Part shown: positions 14,602 through 22,334 of the stretch, one piece after another
Numbering within the stretch: the stretch's first letter is position 1
Layout: every line of letters starts with the position of its first letter
Origin: JBGYPP01 sp041838515
Lineage (GTDB): Bacteria; Bacillota; Clostridia; Lachnospirales; Lachnospiraceae
Length of the DNA stretch: 22,519 nucleotides
Reading direction: 5' to 3'
Assembly: GCA_041838515.1 (NCBI GenBank)
Contig: JBGYPP010000052.1
Location: forward strand, 1 to 22,519
Made by a program: the position numbers and the translations under genes
Notes under the pieces: model-generated
The model's input: only the letters and a program-made list of their open reading frames with translations
What the model was told of the DNA's origin: nothing
Database searches by the model: none

Positions 14602-15799
14602 GGAGTATGTGTCCGGCGTATTGCGGGATACTTATCAAAGCTATGGTTTTGTGGGCATGGAAACCCCCTGTGTGGAGCATTTGTCCAATTTGACAGGCCG
14701 CCAGGGAGGAGAGAATGAGAAGCTGCTCTTCAAGATCCTAAAGAGGGGGGAGAAGCTGCGGCTGGAGGAGGCCAGGGAGGAGGCGGATTTGGCGGATCTG
14801 GGCCTGCGCTATGACCTGACCCTGCCTCTTGCCAGGTATTATGCGGCCAATCATGCGCAGCTGCCCTCTCCCTTTAGAGCCATGCAGATGGGCTATGTCT
14901 GGAGGGCAGACCGCCCCCAGAGGGGCAGGTATAGGCAGTTTATGCAGTGCGACATAGATATTTTGGGAGAGGCCGGGGGATTGGCGGAGATAGACCTCAT
15001 CAGCGCCACCTCCGAGGCCCTGTGCAAATTGGGATTTACCGGCTTCCAGGTGCGTATCAATGACAGGCGCATATTGCAGGCCATGGCCTCCTATTGCGGC
15101 TTTGCCCCGGAGCAGCAGGAGTCTGTGTTTATTGCTCTGGACAAATGGGACAAAATAGGCCGTGAGGGCGTAGAGGAGGATCTGCTGGCCCTGGGGCTGG
15201 AGGCCTCCGGCGTGGAGAGGTATATGGCTTTGTTTGACTCCCTGGAGGGCGGCGGGGATTCTTTGGCGGCGCTGGCGGCACAGCTGGAGGGCTGTCTGGA
15301 TATGTCCGTGTCAGACGGACTCTTCTCTATTATGGAGGGCGTGCGCGCCGGGGCCGGCGGGGATTTCGGCCTGCGCTTTGACCCTAGCCTGGTGCGGGGC
15401 ATGTCTTATTACACCGGTCCCATCTTTGAAATCTCCATGGAGGACTTCGGCGGCAGCGTAGGCGGAGGCGGCCGGTATGACAGGATGGTGGGCAGGTTTA
15501 CCGGCCAGGATGTGCCGGCCTGCGGTTTTTCCATAGGCTTTGAGCGAATCATCCTCCTGATGCAGGAGCGGGGCTTTGTCATACCCGGTCAGAGGCCCCG
15601 GCGGGCATATCTGATAGAAAAGGGCATAGAGGGAGAAAGGCTGGCGCAGATCATGGCCCGGGCGGCAGAGGAGCGCAGCCGGGGTATGGCCGTGCTGGTG
15701 GCCAGGATGAACAAGAATAAGAAATTCCAAAAGGAGCAGTTGGCGGACTGGGGATATACGGATGTGGCGGAGTTTTATGAGCATCCCCTGGAGGCATAG
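14534..15799 (+). CDS. hisS: Histidyl-tRNA synthetase
   Basis: Charges tRNA-His with histidine; class II synthetase. Start KKPVTGMKDILPGEM is the subfamily start. Motif 2 lies around RADRPQRGRYRQFMQCDIDILGE (R124 onward). The histidine-binding LVRGMSYYTGPIFEI (R288) and motif 3 GFSIGFERI follow. The wording (GMKD, RADRPQRGRYR, RGMSYYTG) belongs to the archaeal/eukaryote-like branch used by some Clostridia rather than the common bacterial HisS. The C-terminal domain after motif 3 is only about 65-80 residues, shorter than the usual anticodon-binding domain. ATG 14534 has SD GGGAGG (14522-14527); the open frame extends upstream to 14459 inside hemZ, but that part is not HisS-like. Length 421. 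It overlaps hemZ by 68 bp and is followed by aspS 16 bp later. Confidence 0.95.
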   Translation: MAKMLKKPVTGMKDILPGEMELREYVSGVLRDTYQSYGFVGMETPCVEHLSNLTGRQGGENEKLLFKILKRGEKLRLEEAREEADLADLGLRYDLTLPLARYYAANHAQLPSPFRAMQMGYVWRADRPQRGRYRQFMQCDIDILGEAGGLAEIDLISATSEALCKLGFTGFQVRINDRRILQAMASYCGFAPEQQESVFIALDKWDKIGREGVEEDLLALGLEASGVERYMALFDSLEGGGDSLAALAAQLEGCLDMSVSDGLFSIMEGVRAGAGGDFGLRFDPSLVRGMSYYTGPIFEISMEDFGGSVGGGGRYDRMVGRFTGQDVPACGFSIGFERIILLMQERGFVIPGQRPRRAYLIEKGIEGERLAQIMARAAEERSRGMAVLVARMNKNKKFQKEQLADWGYTDVAEFYEHPLEA

Positions 15800-15815
15800 A
15801 GAAAGGGAGGCGTAT

Positions 15816-17603
15816 ATGGCGGAGAGCATGCGGGGATTTAAGAGGAGCCATTATTGCGGGGATCTGGGTTTGGAGCAGGCGGGGCAGGAGGTGTTTGTCA
15901 CCGGCTGGGTACAAAAGGCCAGGAATAAGGGCGGTTTGATTTTTGTGGATCTGCGGGACAGGCAGGGCCTGCTGCAAATTCTCTTTGAGGAGAAGGATTG
16001 TGGCGCGGAGGTCTTTGCCAAGGCGGCTGAGCTGCGCGCGGAGTTTGTCATAGCCGTAGGAGGCAGGCTGGAGAAGCGGGGCGGCGCCGTGAACACCCAG
16101 CTGGCCACCGGAGAGGTGGAGCTGCGGGCTCAGAGCCTGCGCATACTCTCCCAAGCGGCCACGCCTCCCTTTCCCATAGAGGCGGAATCCCGCACAAAGG
16201 AGGAGCTGCGTCTGCAATACAGATATTTGGATCTGCGGCGGCCGGATTTGCAGAGGAATCTGCTGCTGCGCAGCCAGGTGTCCGGCCAGATACGGGCCTA
16301 TCTGGCCCAAGAGGGCTTTGTGGAGATAGAAACGCCCATACTGAACAAGGCTACGCCGGAGGGCGCCAGGGATTATCTGGTGCCCAGCCGGGTGCATCCC
16401 GGCAGCTTCTATGCCCTTCCCCAATCCCCTCAGCTTTTCAAGCAGCTGCTGATGTGCGCCGGATATGACCGCTATGTGCAGATAGCCCGCTGTTTCCGCG
16501 ACGAGGATCTCCGGGCCGACAGGCAGCCGGAATTTACCCAGGTGGATCTGGAGATGTCCTTCGTGGAGGAGGCGGATGTCATGGCAGTGACAGAGGGCAT
16601 GGTGGCTGAGGTATGCGGCAAGGCTCTGGGCAGGGAGATCAGCCTGCCTCTGCCCCGTATGTCCTGGCAGGAGGCCATGGACCGCTTTGGCTCTGACAAG
16701 CCGGACACCCGCTTTGGCATGGAGCTGACAGACATATCCTCCCTAGCAGCCGGCTGCGGCTTCGGCGTATTCGCCCAGGCTGTAGAGGAGGGGGGCAGCG
16801 TGCGCGCCATAGTGGCCAAGGGACAGGCCTCCATGCCCCGAAAGAAGATAGATGCCTGGGTGGAATTTGCCAAGGGATATGGAGCCAAGGGCCTGGCTTA
16901 TGCCGGCTGGGAGGGGGACGGCGCCTGGAAATCCTCCTTTGGGAAATTCGTATCTCCGGAATGGATGGAGGAGATGGCCGGGGCTGTGGGCGCGCAGGAG
17001 GGGGATATGGTCTTTTTGGCCGCTGGACCCCATGCGCTGGTGTGGAATGTCCTGGGCGCTCTGCGCTGCCAACTGGCGCAGGAGCTGGGTCTGATAGACG
17101 GACAGCGCTTCGACTTCCTCTGGATCACGGATTTTCCCTTGCTGGAGTGGGATGAGGAGGCCGGGCGTTATGTGGCCAAGCATCATCCCTTTACCATGCC
17201 GGTGGAGGAGGATATTCCTCTGCTGGAGAGCCGGCCGGCCCAGGTACGCGCCCGCGCTTATGATATCGTATTAAACGGCGTAGAGTTGGGCGGCGGCAGC
17301 ATAAGAATACATCAAAAGGAACTGCAAGAACGTATGTTTTCGGTTCTGGGTTTCTCACAGGAGGAGGCTCGGGAGAAATTTGGCTTCCTGCTCTCCGCCT
17401 TTCAGTATGGCGTGCCGCCTCACGGGGGATTGGCCATAGGTCTGGATCGTTTTGTTATGCTGCTGGCGGGAGCGGAGAATATTCGGGAGGTCATAGCATT
17501 CCCCAAGGTAAAGGATGCCTCCTGTCTGATGACCCAGGCTCCGGGCGCAGTGGAAGAGGCTCAATTGCAGGAACTGCATATATGCCTGGCGGCTGAGGAG
17601 TAA
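15816..17603 (+). CDS. aspS: Aspartyl-tRNA synthetase
   Basis: Class IIb synthetase charging tRNA-Asp (possibly also tRNA-Asn in organisms using the amidotransferase route). Residues 1-110 form the OB-fold anticodon domain (VFVTGWVQKARNKGGLIFVDLRDRQG). Motif 2 lies at about 225-245 (RCFRDEDLRADRQPEFTQVD, R228). The bacterial GAD insertion domain occupies the middle. Late catalytic elements include HHPFTMP and motif 3 GLDRFVML (542-549). Length 595 is normal for bacterial AspS. ATG 15816 has SD AAAGGGAGG with 5-nt spacing. hisS-aspS adjacency is classical in Firmicutes. The SD of the next gene is embedded in its last codons. Confidence 0.97.
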   Translation: MAESMRGFKRSHYCGDLGLEQAGQEVFVTGWVQKARNKGGLIFVDLRDRQGLLQILFEEKDCGAEVFAKAAELRAEFVIAVGGRLEKRGGAVNTQLATGEVELRAQSLRILSQAATPPFPIEAESRTKEELRLQYRYLDLRRPDLQRNLLLRSQVSGQIRAYLAQEGFVEIETPILNKATPEGARDYLVPSRVHPGSFYALPQSPQLFKQLLMCAGYDRYVQIARCFRDEDLRADRQPEFTQVDLEMSFVEEADVMAVTEGMVAEVCGKALGREISLPLPRMSWQEAMDRFGSDKPDTRFGMELTDISSLAAGCGFGVFAQAVEEGGSVRAIVAKGQASMPRKKIDAWVEFAKGYGAKGLAYAGWEGDGAWKSSFGKFVSPEWMEEMAGAVGAQEGDMVFLAAGPHALVWNVLGALRCQLAQELGLIDGQRFDFLWITDFPLLEWDEEAGRYVAKHHPFTMPVEEDIPLLESRPAQVRARAYDIVLNGVELGGGSIRIHQKELQERMFSVLGFSQEEAREKFGFLLSAFQYGVPPHGGLAIGLDRFVMLLAGAENIREVIAFPKVKDASCLMTQAPGAVEEAQLQELHICLAAEE

Positions 17604-17607
17604 GGTC

Positions 17608-18618
17608 TTGAACTGGGAAATTTGGATCTGTGACTGGGAAGCTATAAGCGGCCCGGAGGGCGGCAGTAACGTCTACTGGGGCGGACTGCCGCCCTTTTCC
17701 CATGGGCCGGCCCTGCATAGGCACAAGGAGAGGATAATAGGAGAAACGCTGCTGAAGCGTATGCTGGCGCATAGATATGGAGGTTGGCCCTTGGAGCCGG
17801 CCCTCCGGCTGTACCTGAGGGAAGGGCAAAGTCTGGGCCTGTACACGGTGGATGCGGAGAATTTGATGGACTGGCGGGCTTTAGGCTGCCCTGGAGGCGG
17901 GGAGGCGTCGCTGGTATATGGGCCGGCCGGCAAGCCGGCCTTTGGCCTGGAGGGGCCCTGGGGTCAGGGAAGCCCTCCACCCTGCTGGAGCCGCAGCCAC
18001 AGCGGCCATGTGCTGGCCATAGCCATGGGGGATAAGCCGCTGGGCTTGGACATAGAGAGGCCAAGGCCTATGGAGGCCGGGAGGATGCTGGCTGTGCTGG
18101 CCAGGGTGCACAGGGATTTGGCCGAATCCGGCCAGGTGGCCTTGGACAGAGGGGGAATAGGGGCGCTGGAGGCTTTTTTTTGGCGGAATTGGGTAGCGCT
18201 GGAGGCCTTGGCCAAGGTACGGGGCGGGGGGATGGCCCAACTGTTGGGGCAGATGAACGCTGCCCCTATGGCCAGAGATTCCGGTATCTTGGCTTTGGAC
18301 TGTAGCGGCTTGGCCAAGGAGAGCAGTTCTCTGGCCATGAGATCCGGTTTCCCGGCCAAAGATTCCGGTTCCTTGGCATTGGCTTCTATTTCTGCGGCCA
18401 TGCATTCCTCCCCCCGGGGTATGGATTCCGGCCTGCTGGTTATGGGTGACCGGGGATTGGAAGCCTTTGTCTGGCCAAAGGAGGGAGGCTCCGGCCTTGT
18501 GGGCTGTGCGGACATATGGGCGAGGCCGCAGTCACCGGATTTGGGCATATGGGGCGCTTTAGCGTATTTGGGCCATGGAGGGGAGATCGCTGGTGAAGAG
18601 AGTATGGGCTTGCAGTAA
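17608..18618 (+). CDS. Sfp-like 4'-phosphopantetheinyl transferase-like protein with internal heptapeptide repeat
   Basis: Probably attaches (or once attached) 4'-phosphopantetheine from CoA to carrier-protein serines. Sfp-type landmarks are GPAGKPAF, SRSHSGHVLAIA (H131), GLDIE with metal ligands D148 and E150, and FFWRNWVALEALAKVRGGG with E199 and K203. The Lys normally just before the Glu in W-x-x-K-E is Leu198 here, so activity may be reduced. Family members are usually about 220-240 residues; this one is 336, partly because nine 7-residue repeats (residues 222-284) follow the last motif. Start is TTG at 17608 with AGGAG (17596-17600) inside aspS, spacing 7; no better start exists before the conserved part. 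It overlaps the first ABC gene by 26 bp. No carrier protein or synthase gene is seen nearby, so the partner is unknown. Confidence 0.72.
   Translation: MNWEIWICDWEAISGPEGGSNVYWGGLPPFSHGPALHRHKERIIGETLLKRMLAHRYGGWPLEPALRLYLREGQSLGLYTVDAENLMDWRALGCPGGGEASLVYGPAGKPAFGLEGPWGQGSPPPCWSRSHSGHVLAIAMGDKPLGLDIERPRPMEAGRMLAVLARVHRDLAESGQVALDRGGIGALEAFFWRNWVALEALAKVRGGGMAQLLGQMNAAPMARDSGILALDCSGLAKESSSLAMRSGFPAKDSGSLALASISAAMHSSPRGMDSGLLVMGDRGLEAFVWPKEGGSGLVGCADIWARPQSPDLGIWGALAYLGHGGEIAGEESMGLQ
18271..18459 (+). repeat. Degenerate 21-bp tandem repeat, nine in-frame units
   Basis: Units start at 18271, 18292, 18313, 18334, 18355, 18376, 18397, 18418 and 18439, each exactly 21 bp. Most begin GCC and share GATTCCGGT near the middle and TTG/CTG at the end. 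The protein consensus is A-(M/K)-(D/x)-S-G-x-L, clearest in ARDSGIL, AKDSGSL and GMDSGLL. Units 1 and 5 are closest at DNA level. Divergence between units shows the array is older than the perfect duplication at 6501-6542. Confidence 0.88.
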
Positions 18619-20485
18619 GGGCAGTGGGGTCAGCATGGCGCTGGCTCCCCTGTGCAAGGGTCTGGAGGCGGCCTTGGAATTGGGCGTTCCTTTGGTCATA
18701 TCCCATTGGGTGGATGGGCGTTATGGAAAGGGCTGGCAGGGTTTTTTGGGTGGAGGTTGGCTTCTGTTCGTCTTTTGCTTCCTGGGATTTGGCCTGTCTG
18801 TTCTGGGACAGTATTTTGCCGCCAGGGCGGCTGTGGATTTTGGCCAGAGGCTGAGGCAGGCTGTTTTTTCCAAGGTACAGAGCCTTAGCTTTGGGCGGTT
18901 GGAGCAGAGCGCGCCCAGCCGGTGGATTACGGCCATGGCCCAGGATACGGCCAATGTGCAATCCGGCTTAAATCTGAGTCTAAGGCTTTTGACCCGTTCT
19001 CCGCTGGTGGTCTTTGGTGCTGGGGCGATGGCCATCTATATACATCCGGCCATGGCGCCGGTCTTTGTCTGGGCCATATGCCTGTTGGGGCTGACAGTGG
19101 GAGCGCTGATGTATCTGGGCATACGGTTCCAGTCCCGGGTGCAGTCTGGGCTGGATGTGCTGCTGCGCATGGCCAGAGAGCATATGGAGGGACTGCGTGT
19201 GTTGCGCGCCTTTGCCGTAGAAGAGGACTGGCAGCGCCGGGAGGGGGAGCAGGTTTGGAAAATCTATGGATTGCAGAGGAGGGGGGCATGGATCTCCTCC
19301 CTGCTCAATCCCATCAGCCTGACCATAGTCTATGGAGCCAGCCTGATTATACTGCAATGGGCCGGGTCCGCAGTGGACAGGGCTTGGCTGGCCAGGGGGG
19401 AGGCGGTGGCGCTGCTCTCCTATATGTCCCAGATCTTTGCGGAGCTGGTCAAGCTGGCTTATCTGGTGCTGCTTCTGTCCAAATCTCTGGCCGGGGCGAG
19501 CAGGTTGGAGGATATTTTGGCTATAGAGGAGGGTGATGGAGAGCGCCGGGCGGTGGAAAACGGCCAAAAAGCGGAGCCAGCCCTGGGGCGGGAGAAAGCG
19601 CTGATACGGGAGAACCCTATAGAGTTGGAGCAAGCTCTAGGTATAGAGAAAGCGATGGGGCGGGAAAATGCGCTGGGGCTAGAGAATGCCCTGGAGTCGG
19701 AGCAAGCCCCAGACCGGGAGAATACCCTGGAGCAGAAACAAGCCCCAACCCAGGAGCAAGCCCCAATCCAGAAACAAGACCCCGCCCTGGAGCTGCGCCA
19801 TGTGGACTTTGCCTATCCGGGCAGATCCCGGCCGGTGCTGCGGGATATACATTTTTCCCTGGGCAGGGGAGAGAGCTTGGGCATATTGGGCGCCACAGGC
19901 AGCGGAAAAACCACATTGGCCCATATTTGCATGGGTTTGCTCAAGCCCGGAGCCGGGCAGGTGATACGGGGGAGGGGGGTGGAGCTGGCGCTGGCCTCCC
20001 AGCACAGCCAGCTGTTTGCCGGAACGCTGGCCTACAACCTGGGCTTTGGCCGGGAGGATGCCTCCCGGGAGGTGCTATTGGAGGCTCTATCTCTGGCACA
20101 GTGCGGAGATATATTGGAAAAATCTCCCCTGGGGCTGGAGCAGCCGGTGGAGCCGGGGGGGAGGAATTTTTCCGGGGGCCAGAGGCAGAGGATACATCTG
20201 GCCCGGGCCTTGGCCATGGATCCGGATGTGTTGATCATGGACGATGTGGCCAGTGCCCTTGACAGCCTGACAGAGTCCAGGCTGCGCAGCGCCTTGGCGG
20301 CCAAAGAAGGTATGGCCAGAGTTGTGATCTCCCAGAGGGTACGTTCTCTCAGGGAGCTGGATGCTATCTTGGTGTTGGAGGAGGGGGCGGCCGTGGGGTA
20401 TGGCAATCATGCGCATTTGCTGGCCCACTGCGCCCTTTACAGGGAGATATGCCTCAGCCAGGGCATAGAGGTGGGGAATGTCTAG
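18593..20485 (+). CDS. ABC exporter half-transporter, degenerate-site subunit, with repeat-bearing linker
   Basis: Membrane-plus-ATPase protein of the multidrug/lipid exporter type. About six hydrophobic helices occupy residues 10-310, then a repeat linker (330-395), then the nucleotide-binding domain. Walker A is GATGSGKTT (433-441) and the signature is SGGQ (527-530). Walker B reads MDDVASALD with Asp551 where the catalytic Glu is expected, and the switch residue is Gln581 (SQR) instead of His. This is the pattern of the non-catalytic site partner in heterodimers such as TM287/TM288. I chose GTG 18593 with GGAGGGGAG (18577-18585), spacing 7; ATG 18575 would add six residues and lacks a good SD. 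It overlaps the upstream gene by 26 bp and the next ABC gene by 8 bp. Substrate unknown. Confidence 0.9.
   Translation: MKRVWACSKGSGVSMALAPLCKGLEAALELGVPLVISHWVDGRYGKGWQGFLGGGWLLFVFCFLGFGLSVLGQYFAARAAVDFGQRLRQAVFSKVQSLSFGRLEQSAPSRWITAMAQDTANVQSGLNLSLRLLTRSPLVVFGAGAMAIYIHPAMAPVFVWAICLLGLTVGALMYLGIRFQSRVQSGLDVLLRMAREHMEGLRVLRAFAVEEDWQRREGEQVWKIYGLQRRGAWISSLLNPISLTIVYGASLIILQWAGSAVDRAWLARGEAVALLSYMSQIFAELVKLAYLVLLLSKSLAGASRLEDILAIEEGDGERRAVENGQKAEPALGREKALIRENPIELEQALGIEKAMGRENALGLENALESEQAPDRENTLEQKQAPTQEQAPIQKQDPALELRHVDFAYPGRSRPVLRDIHFSLGRGESLGILGATGSGKTTLAHICMGLLKPGAGQVIRGRGVELALASQHSQLFAGTLAYNLGFGREDASREVLLEALSLAQCGDILEKSPLGLEQPVEPGGRNFSGGQRQRIHLARALAMDPDVLIMDDVASALDSLTESRLRSALAAKEGMARVVISQRVRSLRELDAILVLEEGAAVGYGNHAHLLAHCALYREICLSQGIEVGNV
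19580..19777 (+). repeat. Degenerate 18-bp tandem repeat, eleven in-frame units
   Basis: Eleven consecutive 18-bp units (starts every 18 bp from 19580 to 19760) encode a six-residue motif A-(L/P)-x-x-E-(N/Q/K), such as ALGREK, AMGREN, ALGLEN and APTQEQ. Position 5 is nearly always Glu and position 1 nearly always Ala. The array fills the linker between membrane domain and ATPase domain of the first ABC subunit. Confidence 0.9.
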
Positions 20486-22205
20486 AAAAAATTGGAAAAA
20501 AAATCCACTGGCAGCCTGGCTTAGACCCATGGCAGGCTGGTTGCTCTTATCCGGACTCTGCTCCCTTGCCGCCGCCTGGCAGAGCCTGTATATACCCATA
20601 TTGCTGGGCAGGGGGGTGGATGCGCTTTTGGGGCCGGGGCAGGTGGATTTTGCCGTCTTGGGCGACCTGGCCCGGGAGATGGTCTGGGTCATCGCCCTGG
20701 GCGCTGCGGCCTCGGCGGCCTTTGGCTTTGTACACAGCCGTCTGACCTACAGCCTGGGCCGCAACCTGCGCCATAGAATATTGGAACACCTGGGACGCCT
20801 GCCCCTGTCCGTATTGGATACCTGGAAAAAAGGGGAGCTGGCCAGCCGCCTGCTGGGGGATGTAGAGGTGGTGGCCGAGGGGGTTTGGATGGCCGGCAGC
20901 CAGATGGTAGGCGGCGTGCTGACCATAGCCATCACACTGGGGTTTCTCTTTCGCAGTTATGCGCCCATGGCATTGCTGGTCCTTGTTTTAAGTCCGCTGT
21001 CCATAGCCGCAGCGGCGCTGATAGCCCGCAAAAGCCACAGGCATTTTCAGGAACAGAGGGTGGCGTCTTCCGCACAGACCGCATTTGTGGAAGAGTGCTT
21101 TACCAATCAGAGGACAGTAAAGGCCTATGGGCGTGAGCATGCCATGGAGGAGGCCTTTGCCAAGTCCAACGCCGCTCTGGGCGGTACATCTTTAAGGGCC
21201 ATTTTTGTTTCCTCCCTGGCCAATCCCTTGACCAGGCTGGTCAACAATTTGGTGTACGCCTGTGTGGCCGTATGGGGCCTGTATCTGGTGGGCAGGGGGG
21301 AGCTAAGCCTGGGACTTTTGACCATTTTTCTCAGTTATGCCCAGCAATACACCAAGCCTTTTAATGAGATCTCCGCCGTGGCCACAGAGTGGCAGAATGC
21401 CCTGGTCTGTGCCGGGAGAATACAGGAAATCTTGGATCTGCCCGCCGTGGAGGAGAGGGGGGGCAGGGATCTTCCCCGGCCTCTGGCAGGCGGTGTGGAA
21501 TTTTGCGGCGTAGATTTTTCTTATGCTCCGGGGCAGGAGCTGATACGGGGGCTGGATCTGCGCATAGCTCCGGGCAGCCGTGTGGCTATAGTAGGGCCTA
21601 CCGGCAGCGGCAAGTCCACACTGATGAATCTGCTGATGGCTTTTTACTCCCCCTTGGCAGGCCGTATCCTGTTGGACGGGGAGGATGTGGCACTGTTGGA
21701 CAAGCAGGCTCTGCGGCGTTCCTATGGAATGGTATTACAGGATAGCTGGATATGTACGGACAGCCTGCTGGAGAATATTCGGCTGGGGCGGGATTTTAAC
21801 AGGGAACAGGTCATAGCAGCTGCCAAGGCGTCCCGGGTCCATGGATTTGCCAGTTCCCTGCCCCAGGGATATGACAGCCTGCTGGGGGAGGGGGGAGTCA
21901 GCCTATCCGGGGGGCAGAAGCAATTGCTATGCATATCCCGCGCCATGCTGGCCCTGCCGCCCATGCTTATTCTGGACGAGGCCACCTCCTCCATAGACAG
22001 CCACACGGAGCTCTTGGTGCAGAGGGCCTTTGGGGATATGATGCAGGGAAGAACCAGCTTTGTGGTGGCCCATCGCCTGGCCACCATACGCTCCAGCGAC
22101 TGGATATTGGTGATGGATAAGGGGCGGGTGGTACAGCAGGGCCGTCATGAGGATCTGGTGGTTGAGGAGGGGCTGTATAGGGAATTGGTGCAGGCCGGAG
22201 TTTAG
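20478..22205 (+). CDS. ABC exporter half-transporter, canonical-site subunit
   Basis: Second half of the probable heterodimeric exporter. Six hydrophobic helices span about residues 18-310, with the ATPase domain from about 340. Walker A is GPTGSGKST (373-381), Q-loop VLQDSW, signature LSGGQ (476-480), Walker B LILDEATSSID with D500 and catalytic E501, and switch H532 in AHR. All catalytic residues are intact, complementing the degenerate first subunit. Length is 575, with an ordinary short linker and no repeat. ATG 20478 overlaps the previous stop by 8 bp, indicating translational coupling and balanced subunit supply. Direction of transport is inferred as export from the fused architecture; the substrate is unknown. 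Confidence 0.95.
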   Translation: MSRKNWKKNPLAAWLRPMAGWLLLSGLCSLAAAWQSLYIPILLGRGVDALLGPGQVDFAVLGDLAREMVWVIALGAAASAAFGFVHSRLTYSLGRNLRHRILEHLGRLPLSVLDTWKKGELASRLLGDVEVVAEGVWMAGSQMVGGVLTIAITLGFLFRSYAPMALLVLVLSPLSIAAAALIARKSHRHFQEQRVASSAQTAFVEECFTNQRTVKAYGREHAMEEAFAKSNAALGGTSLRAIFVSSLANPLTRLVNNLVYACVAVWGLYLVGRGELSLGLLTIFLSYAQQYTKPFNEISAVATEWQNALVCAGRIQEILDLPAVEERGGRDLPRPLAGGVEFCGVDFSYAPGQELIRGLDLRIAPGSRVAIVGPTGSGKSTLMNLLMAFYSPLAGRILLDGEDVALLDKQALRRSYGMVLQDSWICTDSLLENIRLGRDFNREQVIAAAKASRVHGFASSLPQGYDSLLGEGGVSLSGGQKQLLCISRAMLALPPMLILDEATSSIDSHTELLVQRAFGDMMQGRTSFVVAHRLATIRSSDWILVMDKGRVVQQGRHEDLVVEEGLYRELVQAGV

Positions 22206-22293
22206 GCAGGGATTTGACAGCTGGCATATGCAAGGAAATGCCGGCCCGGCTATAGGCATCCCCACAAAAAAGGGGCTGTCGCATTATGATATG

Positions 22294-22334
22294 TACCCTC
22301 TTTACTGGACAACCAGTAAGGAGGGTATTTTTTT
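22294..22334 (+). terminator. Strong hairpin plus T-run after the ABC operon (IS end)
   Basis: TACCCTCTTTACTGG (22294-22308) pairs with 22313-22327 over 15 bp with a single T-G wobble around an ACAA loop, and TTTTTTT follows (22328-22334). By form it is an excellent intrinsic terminator. It could stop transcription of the ABC genes and also shield the transposase from read-through, as often seen at IS ends. The ATG of the transposase fragment starts directly after the T-run, so no separate SD is visible. Confidence 0.8.

Noticed and set aside
18271..19777. CRISPR array
   Set aside because: The repeats have no spacers, units are degenerate and contiguous, and they are in frame inside genes.
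22260..22290. CCCC-ACAAAAAA-GGGG and GGGGCTGTCGCAT, resembling an IS terminal repeat or a reverse-strand terminator
   Set aside because: Suggestive of known IS ends from memory, but too short and without a partner repeat in the window, so not listed as a feature.
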